Shown here: in pieces, positions 20,001-27,973 of the stretch
How the letters are laid out: each line of letters opens with the position of its first letter
Numbering within the stretch: the stretch's first letter is position 1
Assembly: GCA_918797485.1 (NCBI GenBank)
Contig: CAKKNE010000004.1
Coordinates: 4,774,001 to 4,838,000, forward strand
Reading direction: 5' to 3'
From: Pelagomonas calceolata
Lineage: Eukaryota; Sar; Pelagophyceae; Pelagomonadales; Pelagomonadaceae
DNA length: 64,000 nucleotides
Position numbers and translations under genes: made by a program
Notes under the pieces: generated by a model
Databases searched by the model: none
What the model saw: only the letters and a program-made list of their open reading frames with translations
Told to the model about the DNA's origin: nothing

Positions 20001-20112
20001 ACGCGGGCTTCGACCGGGCCTCGGCTTTGGCCTCGGCTTTGGCCTCGGCGGCGCGTAGCAGCAGCAGCCGCAGCAGCAGCAGCATCATCGTCTGGCGGCT
20101 GCCCAAACTCAT
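17065..20112 (-). CDS. kinase-like / sulfotransferase-like / kinase-like fusion, secretory
   Basis: 1015 residues, intronless, with a leader MMLLLLRLLLLRAAEA. Domain 1 (about 60-400) is the same kinase-like fold as the gene at 3572: KSVIVKGRK (about 119), DDLKAQQFTMD (about 232), VDGPK, Cys-rich insert, DDRPSFRELVDRIDAF. Domain 2 (about 440-660) resembles Gal-3-O-sulfotransferases: KVFAFTVVEDAWRVVESLYV as the phosphate-binding helix, LDEFDLIVDAASL, and DSWCHAEVYAAARSK near its end. Its expected KTHKTGSST loop reads FTDLGHAGG, so PAPS binding may be impaired. Domain 3 (about 690-1012) is a second kinase-like copy with RPVIVKQNR and DDFKDHQFTL. The repeated QNVSAATAAIDR-type spacer before each kinase marks internal duplication. 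Probably acts in the Golgi on a glycan or glycoprotein. Confidence 0.65.
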   Translation of the reverse strand: MSLGSRQTMMLLLLRLLLLRAAEAKAEAKAEARSKPAFRRGGPTAAIDRGMLATRPAQNVSAATAAIDRWFQIHQNNESYAPKAWTVAKPDDVPRPWHEIGASSKSKTVYRATVNGKSVIVKGRKMRKDGWTGDARHDQGGGVLYLEMVYLEALRGRPGIPELLGAWWDGPHVVLVVADGGEAIGEGPSGVGTAPNVMTAAFDARARNQPLALARSILECFGSWALDFLQDDLKAQQFTMDAHGTVFMVDGPKVAPDRPLGRAIHEAWGKKVDHGSKGDHGALDGAKHKCKRDADCPFTKESHSCRGAGTCAPGTRGAPEARGKCHNTHYQQGPQHSQHHHLHHCVPLSEKTHVYDVANRPWLLPYIAAKAADPAAGEFLRSLIRLAGRGRPDDRPSFRELVDRIDAFVKAPVPFKLGPKACLYESEVIQSNKRRRKAFWDYASVSFTDLGHAGGVLVDGVVQRLCDDRGLACWQSQVDGHGKDVPVPAHLGEEVVDRTKNKYGPLTAEDAEDSGSLDILDGEFPFNVTRVHQALPPKVFAFTVVEDAWRVVESLYVDGGRADDPDAFVNASFPHGVQRHVQRLAGLQFVPGSAITRSQCDRALRNLDEFDLIVDAASLATGGLRDLAAVLHGLYDVEAPRVATVKPVGDLAVAPSLRARVLEDSWCHAEVYAAARSKPAFRQGGFFRARGTLATWPAQNVSAPTAAIDRFFRARETPAPWRIQNVSAPWKQIGHASKAKVVYRARVDGRPVIVKQNRKSGDGGGTTLYMELVYLESLRGRPGVPELLGAWWEASRLTYATVDGGEPISAEVPPLRTGARRFATWAQKRPLRLARSLLACFWSWASAGWFLDDFKDHQFTLTDDGDVYLVDGPRALATSPVARAAVREWSKVSQLQADSVVKCARDADCPRTHYSHSCSDPDHACEPGARAAPEAGGKCLAGTCMRLSEKTHVFDVANRPWLLPGIAARAEDPAAGDFLRSLIRLANQTLPEDRPSFAELLDRLDQFEKSHRRRA

Positions 20113-20345
20113 CGACGTGTCTGTCCGGGTTTCATGACGTCCGTACGATTGACATTGTTTCGTTTTCCCCCAAGGTACTTGAGGTGCATGAGCAGAGCCA
20201 CAAAAAATTGCTGCTCGGCTAGGCCTAGTGTCTTACAGGCCGCTAGCACGCGTTTCCTAAACGCGAGCCCTGGACTTCGACGACGAAGAGAAACAACACA
20301 AATTAATACCTAGGCTTCGTCAGCGGCAGCGCCGTCGGGCCGCGG
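20096..20345. repeat. duplicated gene-junction segment, copy 1
   Basis: GGCTGCCCAAACTCATCGAC at a gene's 5' end and GACGACGAAGAGAAACA plus GGCTTCGTCAGCGGCAGC near the next gene's 3' end recur in the same order at 21354-21545. The middle differs. The segment spans the start of one secretory gene and the stop of its neighbour. Confidence 0.65.
20225..20247 (-). promoter_or_regulatory. GCTAGCG...GACACTAG motif, promoter-like
   Basis: On the minus strand GCTAGCGGCC then TGTAAGACACTAG, the consensus form, 113 bp upstream of the ATG at 20112. Confidence 0.55.
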
Positions 20346-21306
20346 CCGGTCCGCCGTCGAGCATGCGGTTCCACTGGTGGACGACGGCCGCCGCGGCGCC
20401 CTTCACAAAAACGGCGCCGTCGCGGAGCTCGTAGTCGGACCCGAGGCGCTGGCCGTTGCCCGTGAAGAGCAAATCCGACCGCGTCACGTTATACGCGAGA
20501 GCAAAGGCGCTCTCTAGTAACGCGTTGTGGACGCCCTGGTCGAACCCTCGGTAGAAATTGAACGGAATCGACCGGGGCATGTCGTGCATGACGCGCGGCG
20601 GCAGCAGCGCCGCGAGCTCCGACGCCATCGTTTCTAAATACGCGCGCATCGCGTCCCGCCCCCCGGCCGTCGCGCCCGAGCAGCTCACGCGCCGCGCGCC
20701 CACCACCCGAAAGAGAGGCGGCCCGTAGAGGCACTGGACCCAGTAGCGGTTGCCGCCCGAGGGTTCCGAGGCGACGGTGTAGCGCGCGCTCTCGTCCGAG
20801 ACGACGAGATGCCGCGGGTCCCTCACGAGCGCGAACGGGTCGCGCTGGAAGACGACGTCCGTCGCGTCCGAGACGCCGAGCGTCTTGACGTCGGGGTTCG
20901 CGGCGAGGAAGTGCGCGTAAGCCCGGTACCGCGCGTGTTGCACGAGCGCGGACGCGTCCTCGGACGGCGGTAGTCTGAGCGCGCGGACGCGCTCGCCGAG
21001 CCCCGCGATCTCGGCCAGGTCGGTCGCGGTCCGATTCCAAACGAGGACGAACAAAGAGCCCTTGCTCGTCGCCGCTAAGAAAGAGCACGCGAAGGGCCGG
21101 ACCTTCCGCCAGCGGACGCCTTGGACGGCGCCGAGCCACGCGAGGGCCACGCCCGGCGCGCGCAGGGCGTCGACGAGCCGCGCGTCGAGCGCGAACGTCG
21201 CCGGCCGCTCGACGGCGTCGTGGCGCAGGTGCTTCGACGGGCAGTCGCGCGGGACGGCGGCCGCGACGGCGGCCGCGACGGCGAGCAGCCTAACACGCCG
21301 CAGCAT
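20320..21306 (-). CDS. secretory glycosyltransferase with DATD/DVVFQRDPF motif
   Basis: 328 residues with a signal peptide (MLRRVRLLAVAAAVAAAVP). The core LGVSDATDVVFQRDPFALV (about 145) contains the acidic metal-binding site and the VFQRDPF block typical of a group of nucleotide-sugar transferases of the GT-A fold. CSGATAGGRDAMRAYLETM and FDQGVHNALL follow as in that group. No exact family named. The last few residues (RRRCR) arise because the 3' end sits in duplicated DNA that the next gene reads in another frame as ALPLTKPV, so the tail may be acquired. Confidence 0.6.
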   Translation of the reverse strand: MLRRVRLLAVAAAVAAAVPRDCPSKHLRHDAVERPATFALDARLVDALRAPGVALAWLGAVQGVRWRKVRPFACSFLAATSKGSLFVLVWNRTATDLAEIAGLGERVRALRLPPSEDASALVQHARYRAYAHFLAANPDVKTLGVSDATDVVFQRDPFALVRDPRHLVVSDESARYTVASEPSGGNRYWVQCLYGPPLFRVVGARRVSCSGATAGGRDAMRAYLETMASELAALLPPRVMHDMPRSIPFNFYRGFDQGVHNALLESAFALAYNVTRSDLLFTGNGQRLGSDYELRDGAVFVKGAAAAVVHQWNRMLDGGPAAARRRCR

Positions 21307-21353
21307 GGCGCGCGGCGACGAGCGACAAAGAAAGCAGCAGCCGCAGCATGGCG

Positions 21354-21545
21354 GCTGCCCAAACTCGTACTGCTATCCCCATGGCGTCATCGATGTGTCT
21401 CACGAGAGATGCAGAGCCAAAAACAAGGCAATTTGCCAGCCCCGCACGAAATTGTTGGGGCGATCTTTTAGAACATACGGACCTCGACGACGAAGAGAAA
21501 CAGCACAAAATATTACACAGGCTTCGTCAGTGGCAGCGCCGTCGG
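21354..21545. repeat. duplicated gene-junction segment, copy 2
   Basis: Counterpart of 20096-20345: GGCTGCCCAAACTCGTACTG, then GACGACGAAGAGAAACAGC and GGCTTCGTCAGTGGCAGC. Confidence 0.65.
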
Positions 21546-22562
21546 GTACCCGAGGATCTCAAAGTCCTCCCGATACAACCGCAGCGCCGCCGCCGCCGTC
21601 TTGTCGTCGTAGAACTCGCCGACGCGGTCGCTCGCGCCCGTCGGGTGCACCGCGCCGACGTTCGAGGCTTCCGCGCCGCCGCAGTCGCCGTAGAAGCAGG
21701 GCTTCGACTTCCAGCGCCGCCAGCCGGCTCCTTCCAAGAACGTGAGGCCTAACGTCTCGTTCAAGCAGGGGAGCCAGCTCTGCATATGCTCCAGGCGCAG
21801 CAACTGCAGCCGCCGCGCGCCGCCCAACAAACAGCCCTGGCTCTGGGGGCAGAGGTGGTGGTCGACCCGGCAGAGGTCGTACCGCTCCGTGGCCTCCTCG
21901 ACGAGCTTGACGAAGTCCGCGAACGACGGCGCGTGCTTCGGAGTACGTTCCATCTCAGCGATCTCGTCGGGAAAGGCGCCCGACTGCGCCAACAGGTCGT
22001 GGTCGCAGTTCCCGCTCGCTTCCTTGCCCGTCTTTTCACCCTCGCCGAAGCACCTGAGTACCTTATCCAGGTAGGTCGAGAGCAACCGGGTATAGGGGTT
22101 CCGGCTCACGACGTAGACCGTGTCGGTGGCCGTGACGGTGGTCATCCACACGTCGGGGTGCTTTCCTTTCTCGCCCTTGCTTATCTCCTGCTGCGGAATT
22201 TGCCCGTAGGTCATCGCGTAGATGAGCAGGCTAAAGTCGCGGTTGCCGTTTTTTTGCGGCACGCAGAGCACGCTGCGGCCGCATCGCGTCGGAAAGCGCA
22301 GTCGATGCGCTTGGCACCAGAGCGATGGTGGGCTCGCGGGCACCGGGAGCGCGGCACCGCACGCCGGCAGCGCGTCCCTTCGTCTCCCTTCTTTTTCGTA
22401 CGCGTCGGCCGTTTGCTTCTTCAAGCGGCGCTGCGCCGGCCGGCCATCTCTGCTATGCTCGAAGCAGCGGTCTCGCTTGTCCGTGTAGTTGCGGTAGATC
22501 TCGCTGCCGCGGGCCGCTGCGCTGGACGTGATGAGGGCGAGGGTGGCTAGGACTGCGCGCAT
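21513..22562 (-). CDS. carbohydrate sulfotransferase (Sulfotransfer_2 type)
   Basis: 349 residues with a short signal peptide (MRAVLATLALITSSAA). VLCVPQKNGNRDFSLLIYA (about 100) is a variant of the P-K-x-x-x-T-N PAPS 5'-phosphosulfate motif, and VYVVSRNPYTRLLSTYLDKV (about 152) is a near-perfect 3'-phosphate motif (RNPYxRLLSxY) of HNK-1/chondroitin-type sulfotransferases. LLRLEHMQSWLPCLNETLG fits the family's later region. Golgi lumenal transfer of sulfate to sugar is the expected role. It closes the glycan cluster. Confidence 0.75.
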   Translation of the reverse strand: MRAVLATLALITSSAAARGSEIYRNYTDKRDRCFEHSRDGRPAQRRLKKQTADAYEKEGRRRDALPACGAALPVPASPPSLWCQAHRLRFPTRCGRSVLCVPQKNGNRDFSLLIYAMTYGQIPQQEISKGEKGKHPDVWMTTVTATDTVYVVSRNPYTRLLSTYLDKVLRCFGEGEKTGKEASGNCDHDLLAQSGAFPDEIAEMERTPKHAPSFADFVKLVEEATERYDLCRVDHHLCPQSQGCLLGGARRLQLLRLEHMQSWLPCLNETLGLTFLEGAGWRRWKSKPCFYGDCGGAEASNVGAVHPTGASDRVGEFYDDKTAAAALRLYREDFEILGYPTALPLTKPV

Positions 22563-22887
22563 CGATCTTACTTGGCTGCCATCCCATTTATTTCTATGAA
22601 TGCTTGCATCTACGCTTTAAGGGCAGCTGTGCGCTCGCAATTAAATTTTTACGTCTACGTACACCGTACGAGATTTTGCTAGAGTGTTTATATTAGCAAT
22701 GGCGGTCGTGGTGTGAGGCTTGTCACAATACGCGACCCCCTCTCACTATCTCTGTTTGCTGTCCCTCGACGTCAACAGAAAACCACGAGCACTGCGTCGA
22801 GCAGACGAGTTCTAACATATCCCGTCGAACGAAGTAGAACATCATACCCCGCCGAAGGGACACGAGTTGAATACGACTTGGATAAGT
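22563..22887. other. intergenic region
   Basis: Contains the degenerate motif at 22678-22697, and repeated CGA..AGTAGAAC-like words around 22790-22870. No gene is seen. Confidence 0.4.
22678..22697 (-). promoter_or_regulatory. degenerate member of the CTAG palindrome family
   Basis: Minus strand GCTAATATAAACACTCTAGC, 116 bp upstream of the ATG at 22562. Only the ends and the ACACT core match the consensus. Confidence 0.3.
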
Positions 22888-24584
22888 TTAAACTACGCAG
22901 GCACGCCCGTCATCAGCGTCACCGTCCGGCCCGCACCACGGCGGCCTAAACACGAAAACGCGCAGCAGCCCCTGGGCCAGCCGCGACATGTAAAAGGCGC
23001 CGAGCACGGCGAAGGTCCCGCGGACGCCCATGCCCGTGCGCTTCGTCAGGAAGAACGTCGCCACGGCAGTCGCCGTGTTCAAAATCTGCGTCCGTGACAA
23101 AAAGCCCAGGTCGCCCGTTCCTAACAAAGTGCCCTCCGAGATCTGCACGAACGGTAGTAAACAGGCCGCGCCGGCGACGAGCGGCCCGAAGGACCGGATC
23201 GTCGCGTCGAGGCTCCGGTCCTGGGCGAAGACGTGGGGCGCGTTCGCGCACGCGTACGACGCGCCGCCCAACAACAACCCGAGGGGCCAGGCGCAGGTCA
23301 TGAGCATCAACAAAAACTGCTGCGTCTTCGGCCGCCCGCCGACGTCCTCGGGCCGTTCGGACGCGAGCGCCGGCAGGAACACCGCCGCGGCCTGCTTTAG
23401 GGGATAGGTGACGAACGTCAGGAACGTCGTCGGGTTCCAGAGCGCCTGGAAGGCCGCCGTCGCCGCCACACTAAATTGGGTTCCCATCGACTGGATCACG
23501 CCGTAGCAGACGGACAGGCCCATCTCGAACACAAAAAGCGGCTTCGCCGCCTTGAATAAGCTTGAGGCGGCCTCCTTCGTCGGTAGACGCAGCTTGACGG
23601 GCAACCTATCGCGCTTTCTCGACAACCAGAGGAGGTACGGCAGGCACGCGGCCTGGGAGAAAAGCGTCGCCCAGGCGGCGCCGACGGCGCCCAGCTTCGG
23701 CACTAACAATAAGTCGCCCACGATGTTCAAGACGCAGGCCATGGACACGGCCCGCAAGGGCGTCGCCGAGTCGCGCTGCGCGAGGAGCCCGGCCTGCGCG
23801 ACCATGGACGCCAGCACGACGGGCGAGCCGACGGCGCGCACCCTTAGATAGGCCGTGCTCCGCGGAACGAGCTCGGGCACGCAGCCCGTCAGCCGGACGA
23901 CGCGCGGGCCGAGGCCCACCATCAACCTGTGTGGAAATCAAAATTTTACGGCGCGTTCGTGCGTCGTCGCGTCGTCCTCCACGCCATCTTCATGATATCT
24001 GCTCGATGGCGTGGCGGTGCCGTGTGCCTCGCCGCTCGACGGAGCCAGCACGGCAGCGTCATCGCCGAGAAATGACTTAGGGAAGAATTATCGGGTGCAC
24101 CCGACTCACTGTTTGATTTCCACACAGCCATCAACGCGGCGACGGCGAGGCCGCAGAGCGCCGCGACGCTCACGGCCCCGGACAATGTTTCGGTTGCCGC
24201 CTTCTTGTTGTCTCTGGCTAATGCGGCGGCGACGTTCACCGTCGTGGCGGCGTTGAGGAAGAAAAAACCGTAATTGACAAAATTGAACACAGCTAAAGCC
24301 GGCCCGAGCGACGCGAATTCTAAGGTCGAGCAGGACCGGCCGCAGACCAGCGCGTCGAACATGCTCATCAGCGGGTCCGCGAGGACCGTCGACAGCGCCG
24401 GCGCCGCGAAGACGAGGACCTCGCTCCGCTTCCGCCTTCGCCAGGTTCTGCGTTCCTCTGCTAGTTGTGCCGGCGTTTCGTCTGTTATTGCGGTAGCTCG
24501 TTTTGTTCTTATTATATGTTTGCGCGTCGGGAGCTGGAGAGAGCATGCTGCTGCCGCCAGGAGGGCGGCTCTGAGCAGCCGCAT
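22888..24584 (-). CDS. MATE efflux transporter, plastid EDS5-like, two exons
   Basis: Exons 24584-24136 and 23926-22888 (495 aa). I chose the Met at 24584 (MRLLRAALLAAAACSLQLP) because it begins a signal-like leader of the kind used for complex plastids; an ORF upstream to 24794 is probably UTR. LVFAAPALSTVLADPLMSMF and ALVCGRSCSTLEFASLGPA match the N-terminus of plant EDS5-type MATE proteins, and about a dozen hydrophobic helices follow. Such transporters move organic compounds in exchange for protons or sodium. The splice restores AVAALMVGLG across the junction in phase 2. Substrate and membrane are inferred only. Confidence 0.75.
23919..24135 (-). mobile_element. introner element with perfect 8-bp target duplication (MATE gene)
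   Basis: The element is 23927-24127 (201 bp), starting CTGTGTGGAAATCA and ending TGATTTCCACACAG. CCATCAAC flanks it at 23919-23926 and 24128-24135. On the coding strand the duplication is GTTGATGG, whose GT (24135-24134) is the donor; removal of 23927-24135 restores the pre-insertion sequence exactly. Confidence 0.92.
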
Positions 24585-25107
24585 TGTGGCTAGACCCCCA
24601 GGTTGCAACCGTCCGCGAGGAGTTAGAAATGAATGAGTGCGCGAGGAGTTCGCTGCTGCAGCACGAGCGAGGACGAGCGCGCGCGCGCTTTTTGGGCAAG
24701 AGGTACTATACTTATATGTATACATAGGGTAAGGTACCTTGTTTTGGGGAACCCGTCGCTCGACGTCTTCCGGAACAGCAGCTCCCGCGTACACCCCGCA
24801 CAGACCCCTTCGGCAGGCGTAATCGCTCAGAGCCCACTAGAATTTTCAGGGCATGATTTAGCCCAGCCAGACTTAGGAGCACCATAAAAGACAGTTCCCT
24901 TAGCGTTGCGAGGACGCTACAACGTTATTAGGTAGCCTCCACACTGCACAAAACGCTGCCAGAGACGCGCGCGCCCCTTGCGCACACCTCTGCCAAACAA
25001 GCAAAGACTTCGCAGCCGCGGTAAGCGCTCGCCATCCCATCCCGCCGGCGCGTCAAGCCCGGGACCATCAACCTTCCAGAACCAGCCACCCGACCACTCC
25101 TAAGAAA
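24585..25107. other. divergent intergenic region
   Basis: Between divergent genes. It holds a run of alternating TA bases near 24705-24725 (CTTATATGTATACATA) that could be a TATA-like element for the minus-strand gene. No ORF with family features. Confidence 0.4.
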
Positions 25108-26142
25108 ATGAACGCCGCCGCCCCCGGCTCGACGACCGCGTCGACGGCGGTGAGAATAGTAAGCATCTCCGCGGCCCAAAACAAGCGCGGCAAGGACTGC
25201 TACGAGGGCGGCATGGGCGCGGGCCACTTCACGTGGTACAAGGACATGGGCGGCAACTCGAACTGGATGTACCTGGCCGTGACGAATGCCACGGACCACC
25301 ACGTCTCCCTAGCTTTGTGGCTCCTCTACGAGGCGGCGACGGAGCCGCTCGTCGATCCCCTCTGCACGTCGGGCGACATCCAGGTGGGCTTCTTCAACCA
25401 GTCCAAGAACATGAACCGGCAGGTGCCATTATTCGAGCTCGCCGAGGAGTCGAAGCCGATGTTGGAAATGGCCTCCGGGGAAGCCGCGACTCTGAAAGTG
25501 AGGATCAATGATTTGAGTTCGCACCACCAGAACCAGCGCTTCATCCTGGTCGCCGGTCCGGCGGACGCGCCGATCCGAGGGTCTCGCTCCGTTCCTATTG
25601 AGATTATGTCCAAGCCTCGACTCGAAGACAAGGTGAAGGAGGAGAAGCCCTCGCGGAAGCGGGCCAGCGCGGGCGACGGGCCGGCGTCGAAGCGAGCGGC
25701 CCTCGACGTGAACGCGTCGACGCCCTCGACGCTCTTAGCAGCTTTATCTGCTGTGACGGACCCCAATCCTACACCTCAGAGGCAGGCCGACCTGGCCTGC
25801 ACCTTGTTGAGTGCCTTGCCGGCTCCGGTGAAGCACACGGTCGCGGAACGATTGCTGCGGTCTCTGGAAAAACCCGTGAAGATGGCGATATTCGACAAAC
25901 TCGCGGCCGATTTACAGTTAGACGGCGGCGACGCCCAAGCGAGCAAGAAGGGCCCGCGCCCGAAGTTCAAGTCGCTCGCGAAGGCCATCGTCGAGTTCAA
26001 GCGGAACGAGCTCGGGCACAAGCGCGCGCGGTCCGAGGAGGGCGTCGGCGTGCTGTCCGAGGACGAGCTGAGGAGCTTCTTCGTCGACGAGGGCGGGGGG
26101 TCGCTCTTCGACTCGCTCTCGCCGCGGACGGGGGACGCGTGA
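25108..26142 (+). CDS. unknown nuclear-looking protein
   Basis: 344 residues, intronless, no leader or membrane segment. The first 170 residues look globular (GKDCYEGGMGAGHFTWYKDM, MYLAVTNATDHHVSLALWLL, TSGDIQVGFFNQSKN, LKVRINDLSSHHQNQRFILV), suggesting a beta-rich domain. A basic linker (KPRLEDKVKEEKPSRKRAS, then KRAALD) resembles a nuclear localisation signal. The last third is helical and ends in an acidic segment (LSEDELRSFFVDEGG). I do not recognise the family. A DNA- or chromatin-associated role is possible but unproven. Confidence 0.6.
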   Translation: MNAAAPGSTTASTAVRIVSISAAQNKRGKDCYEGGMGAGHFTWYKDMGGNSNWMYLAVTNATDHHVSLALWLLYEAATEPLVDPLCTSGDIQVGFFNQSKNMNRQVPLFELAEESKPMLEMASGEAATLKVRINDLSSHHQNQRFILVAGPADAPIRGSRSVPIEIMSKPRLEDKVKEEKPSRKRASAGDGPASKRAALDVNASTPSTLLAALSAVTDPNPTPQRQADLACTLLSALPAPVKHTVAERLLRSLEKPVKMAIFDKLAADLQLDGGDAQASKKGPRPKFKSLAKAIVEFKRNELGHKRARSEEGVGVLSEDELRSFFVDEGGGSLFDSLSPRTGDA

Positions 26143-26168
26143 GGAGCGTAAGAACACAACATGTGACA

Positions 26169-27002
26169 TTAGCGACTGAGCGTCAGCCTCGACTTGACCG
26201 TGGCCACGGGCTGCGCGCCGTTCAGGTCCGCGAAGCCCGTCGCCTGGGGGTCGTAGACGTTCTGGATCTCCAGCGCCTCGATCATGGACGCGTTGTCGTC
26301 AAAGCGGTAGCGCGTCTGGAGGCGCCTGGCTAGAATCTGCGGCACGGCCGCGACGCCTCCCTGGGCGACGGCGACCCTTGAATATTCAGAAGACCCGAAG
26401 CCGCCGGGCCCGGGAGACTCGAAGCTGCGCTTCGTGACTTTCAGCTCAAGCAGCGCGCCCGTCGCGGACTCAAGCGTGCAAACATTTGGGTTGGAGGGCT
26501 CCCACCTCGCCTTCGCAGCCTCGAAGCCAGGACCGTAGGCACCCGCTCGCGCGCGCGACTCGGCCTCGAACGCGCGATCTATCACGACATGCTCGCCGTC
26601 GCCGTAGTCCAGGAATCGCGTCTCGTAGGACTCGGCTTCCGGAGACGACGCCAGCAGGCTTACAGCTCCAGTGCGAGCGGCGACCGTCCGTTGCACCTTC
26701 CATCGCCCCTTGAACGCGGCGGCTGGAAACAGTACGTCCGGTGGGCCGAGCCCGGGTATGTTCGAAGCCGCCTTTCGCACCGACTCGGCAGGCGTGTCCG
26801 CAGCTAGCGCGCTGGTGGGTGCGAGCGTTGCGGTCGATAAGAGCAGTCGCCGACGCGTCGTCGACGTCGTGGGTGCGTCAGTGCAGCTCTTTGCGTCCGC
26901 CAGCGACAAATGCAGTTTCCGCCGCGTCGTCGACGTCGTGGGTGCGAGCGCGTCAGTGCAACTTGCCAGTGCAAAGCAGTGCAGCAGCCGCATCGCTGCC
27001 AC
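26169..27002 (-). CDS. thylakoid-lumen DUF6816-like protein
   Basis: 277 residues. The leader is multipartite: a signal peptide (MRLLHCFALASCTDALAP), a Thr/Arg transit stretch, then a twin-arginine-like RRRLLLSTATLAPTSALAAD, the layout expected for lumen delivery through a secondary plastid. The mature part contains GLGPPDVLFPAAAFKGRWKV, matching the PDVxxPxxFxGxW start of the DUF6816 family of chloroplast proteins, and LARRLQTRYRFDD. The transit region is internally duplicated (CTDA-PTTSTTRRKL twice; DNA copies near 26854-26900 and 26919-26965). The molecular function of the family is not known to me. Confidence 0.6.
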   Translation of the reverse strand: MAAMRLLHCFALASCTDALAPTTSTTRRKLHLSLADAKSCTDAPTTSTTRRRLLLSTATLAPTSALAADTPAESVRKAASNIPGLGPPDVLFPAAAFKGRWKVQRTVAARTGAVSLLASSPEAESYETRFLDYGDGEHVVIDRAFEAESRARAGAYGPGFEAAKARWEPSNPNVCTLESATGALLELKVTKRSFESPGPGGFGSSEYSRVAVAQGGVAAVPQILARRLQTRYRFDDNASMIEALEIQNVYDPQATGFADLNGAQPVATVKSRLTLSR

Positions 27003-27201
27003 GCGTGCAGATCGCTGCGGCAGGGACGAGGTGCAGCAGGGACGAGCACAGACAAATACGTGAACGCGACCAAAAGCACGCGTTCGTACGAGCTAGACGA
27101 GGCACCCACCGGCCTGGCTAGTAGGTTCGACAACGGCAACCCGCACGGCTTTTCGGGTTTTGTGGAGGCCAATTTGAGCAAATATTTACGACGAGGATGC
27201 A

Positions 27202-27795
27202 ATGACTGGTCCTATGTGCCGTGCGATTGGGGGCCGCGGGGATGTCATTGGTATGGCTTTCGGGGCGGTTGGTGAGGCCAGCTCGAGCGTGTTGGATCAC
27301 GCGAAGGCTTGTGCGGAGGCGATTAGCAAGGAAGCTATGTCGGAGGGCGATGTGGATGCAGTGACGAAGGATACGGGTTATGGTCGCGTCTTGGGCGAGA
27401 TCATCAGGGATTGGGGCGTCGCGTGCGCAAAGCGGAGGGCGGAATGTTTGCTCAAGCTGGTGTCCAAGACCGTTCCTAACTTAAGCACGGCCAGTGGCGG
27501 AGGTCGTTTGGCGACGGACTACAACAAGTTCACTCGGCGTTGCCGGGTGGTGGCGCAATCGGCGCGGCGGTCGGCCGCGTCATATTTCGGACCGACCGGA
27601 TTACCTGGGCAAGCAGGCGGCGCACAGGCCGGTCAACCAGGGCTAGCTCATAGTCCTCTCTTTACTCATACAGGTAGCGGTGACACGACTCGGCCTGGGC
27701 ATGTGGCAGACGATTACAATCCTCCAGTGCCCCCCCAGGTAGACCCTGCTCCCAGACCCGACGGTGAAGACGTGACGCTGGATTCGGACCTTTAG
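27202..27795 (+). CDS. unknown ORF inside the inverted-repeat element
   Basis: 197 residues. The first 95 are helical and alternate Ala, Lys and Glu (DHAKACAEAISKEAMSEGD, GEIIRDWGVACAKRRAECLL); the rest is Gly/Pro-rich and disordered. Codon use is less GC-biased than in flanking genes, which suggests different ancestry. No transposase, protease or capsid motif is recognised. Its place between inverted repeats is the only functional hint. Confidence 0.4.
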   Translation: MTGPMCRAIGGRGDVIGMAFGAVGEASSSVLDHAKACAEAISKEAMSEGDVDAVTKDTGYGRVLGEIIRDWGVACAKRRAECLLKLVSKTVPNLSTASGGGRLATDYNKFTRRCRVVAQSARRSAASYFGPTGLPGQAGGAQAGQPGLAHSPLFTHTGSGDTTRPGHVADDYNPPVPPQVDPAPRPDGEDVTLDSDL

Positions 27796-27904
27796 AGGCC
27801 TGGTTCTAGTCGTCCATCCCCCCTCAGCTAGGCTAGCGTCCCCAAAACCGAGTAACTAGTCTCTCTCTAATTTGAGCAAATCGGCACTGGTGAAGGTCAT
27901 CGCC

Positions 27905-27973
27905 AGCCGCTGCTTTTTGTGTCTATCGACCAAAAAACTTATTTAAGGCCGCCTTGCGCAAAAAGCAGCGGCT
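27905..27973. repeat. 15-bp inverted repeat (stem-loop)
   Basis: AGCCGCTGCTTTTTG at 27905-27919 pairs perfectly with CAAAAAGCAGCGGCT at 27959-27973, with a 39-nt loop. A third copy of GCCGCTGCTTTTTGT lies at 28198. The role is unknown; the remainder of 27796-28637 shows no gene. Confidence 0.55.

Noticed and set aside
27105-27136. tRNA-like A and B boxes (TGGCTAGTAGG, GGTTCGA) in the inverted repeat
   Set aside because: The two boxes are adjacent rather than separated, and no acceptor stem or anticodon arm can be folded.
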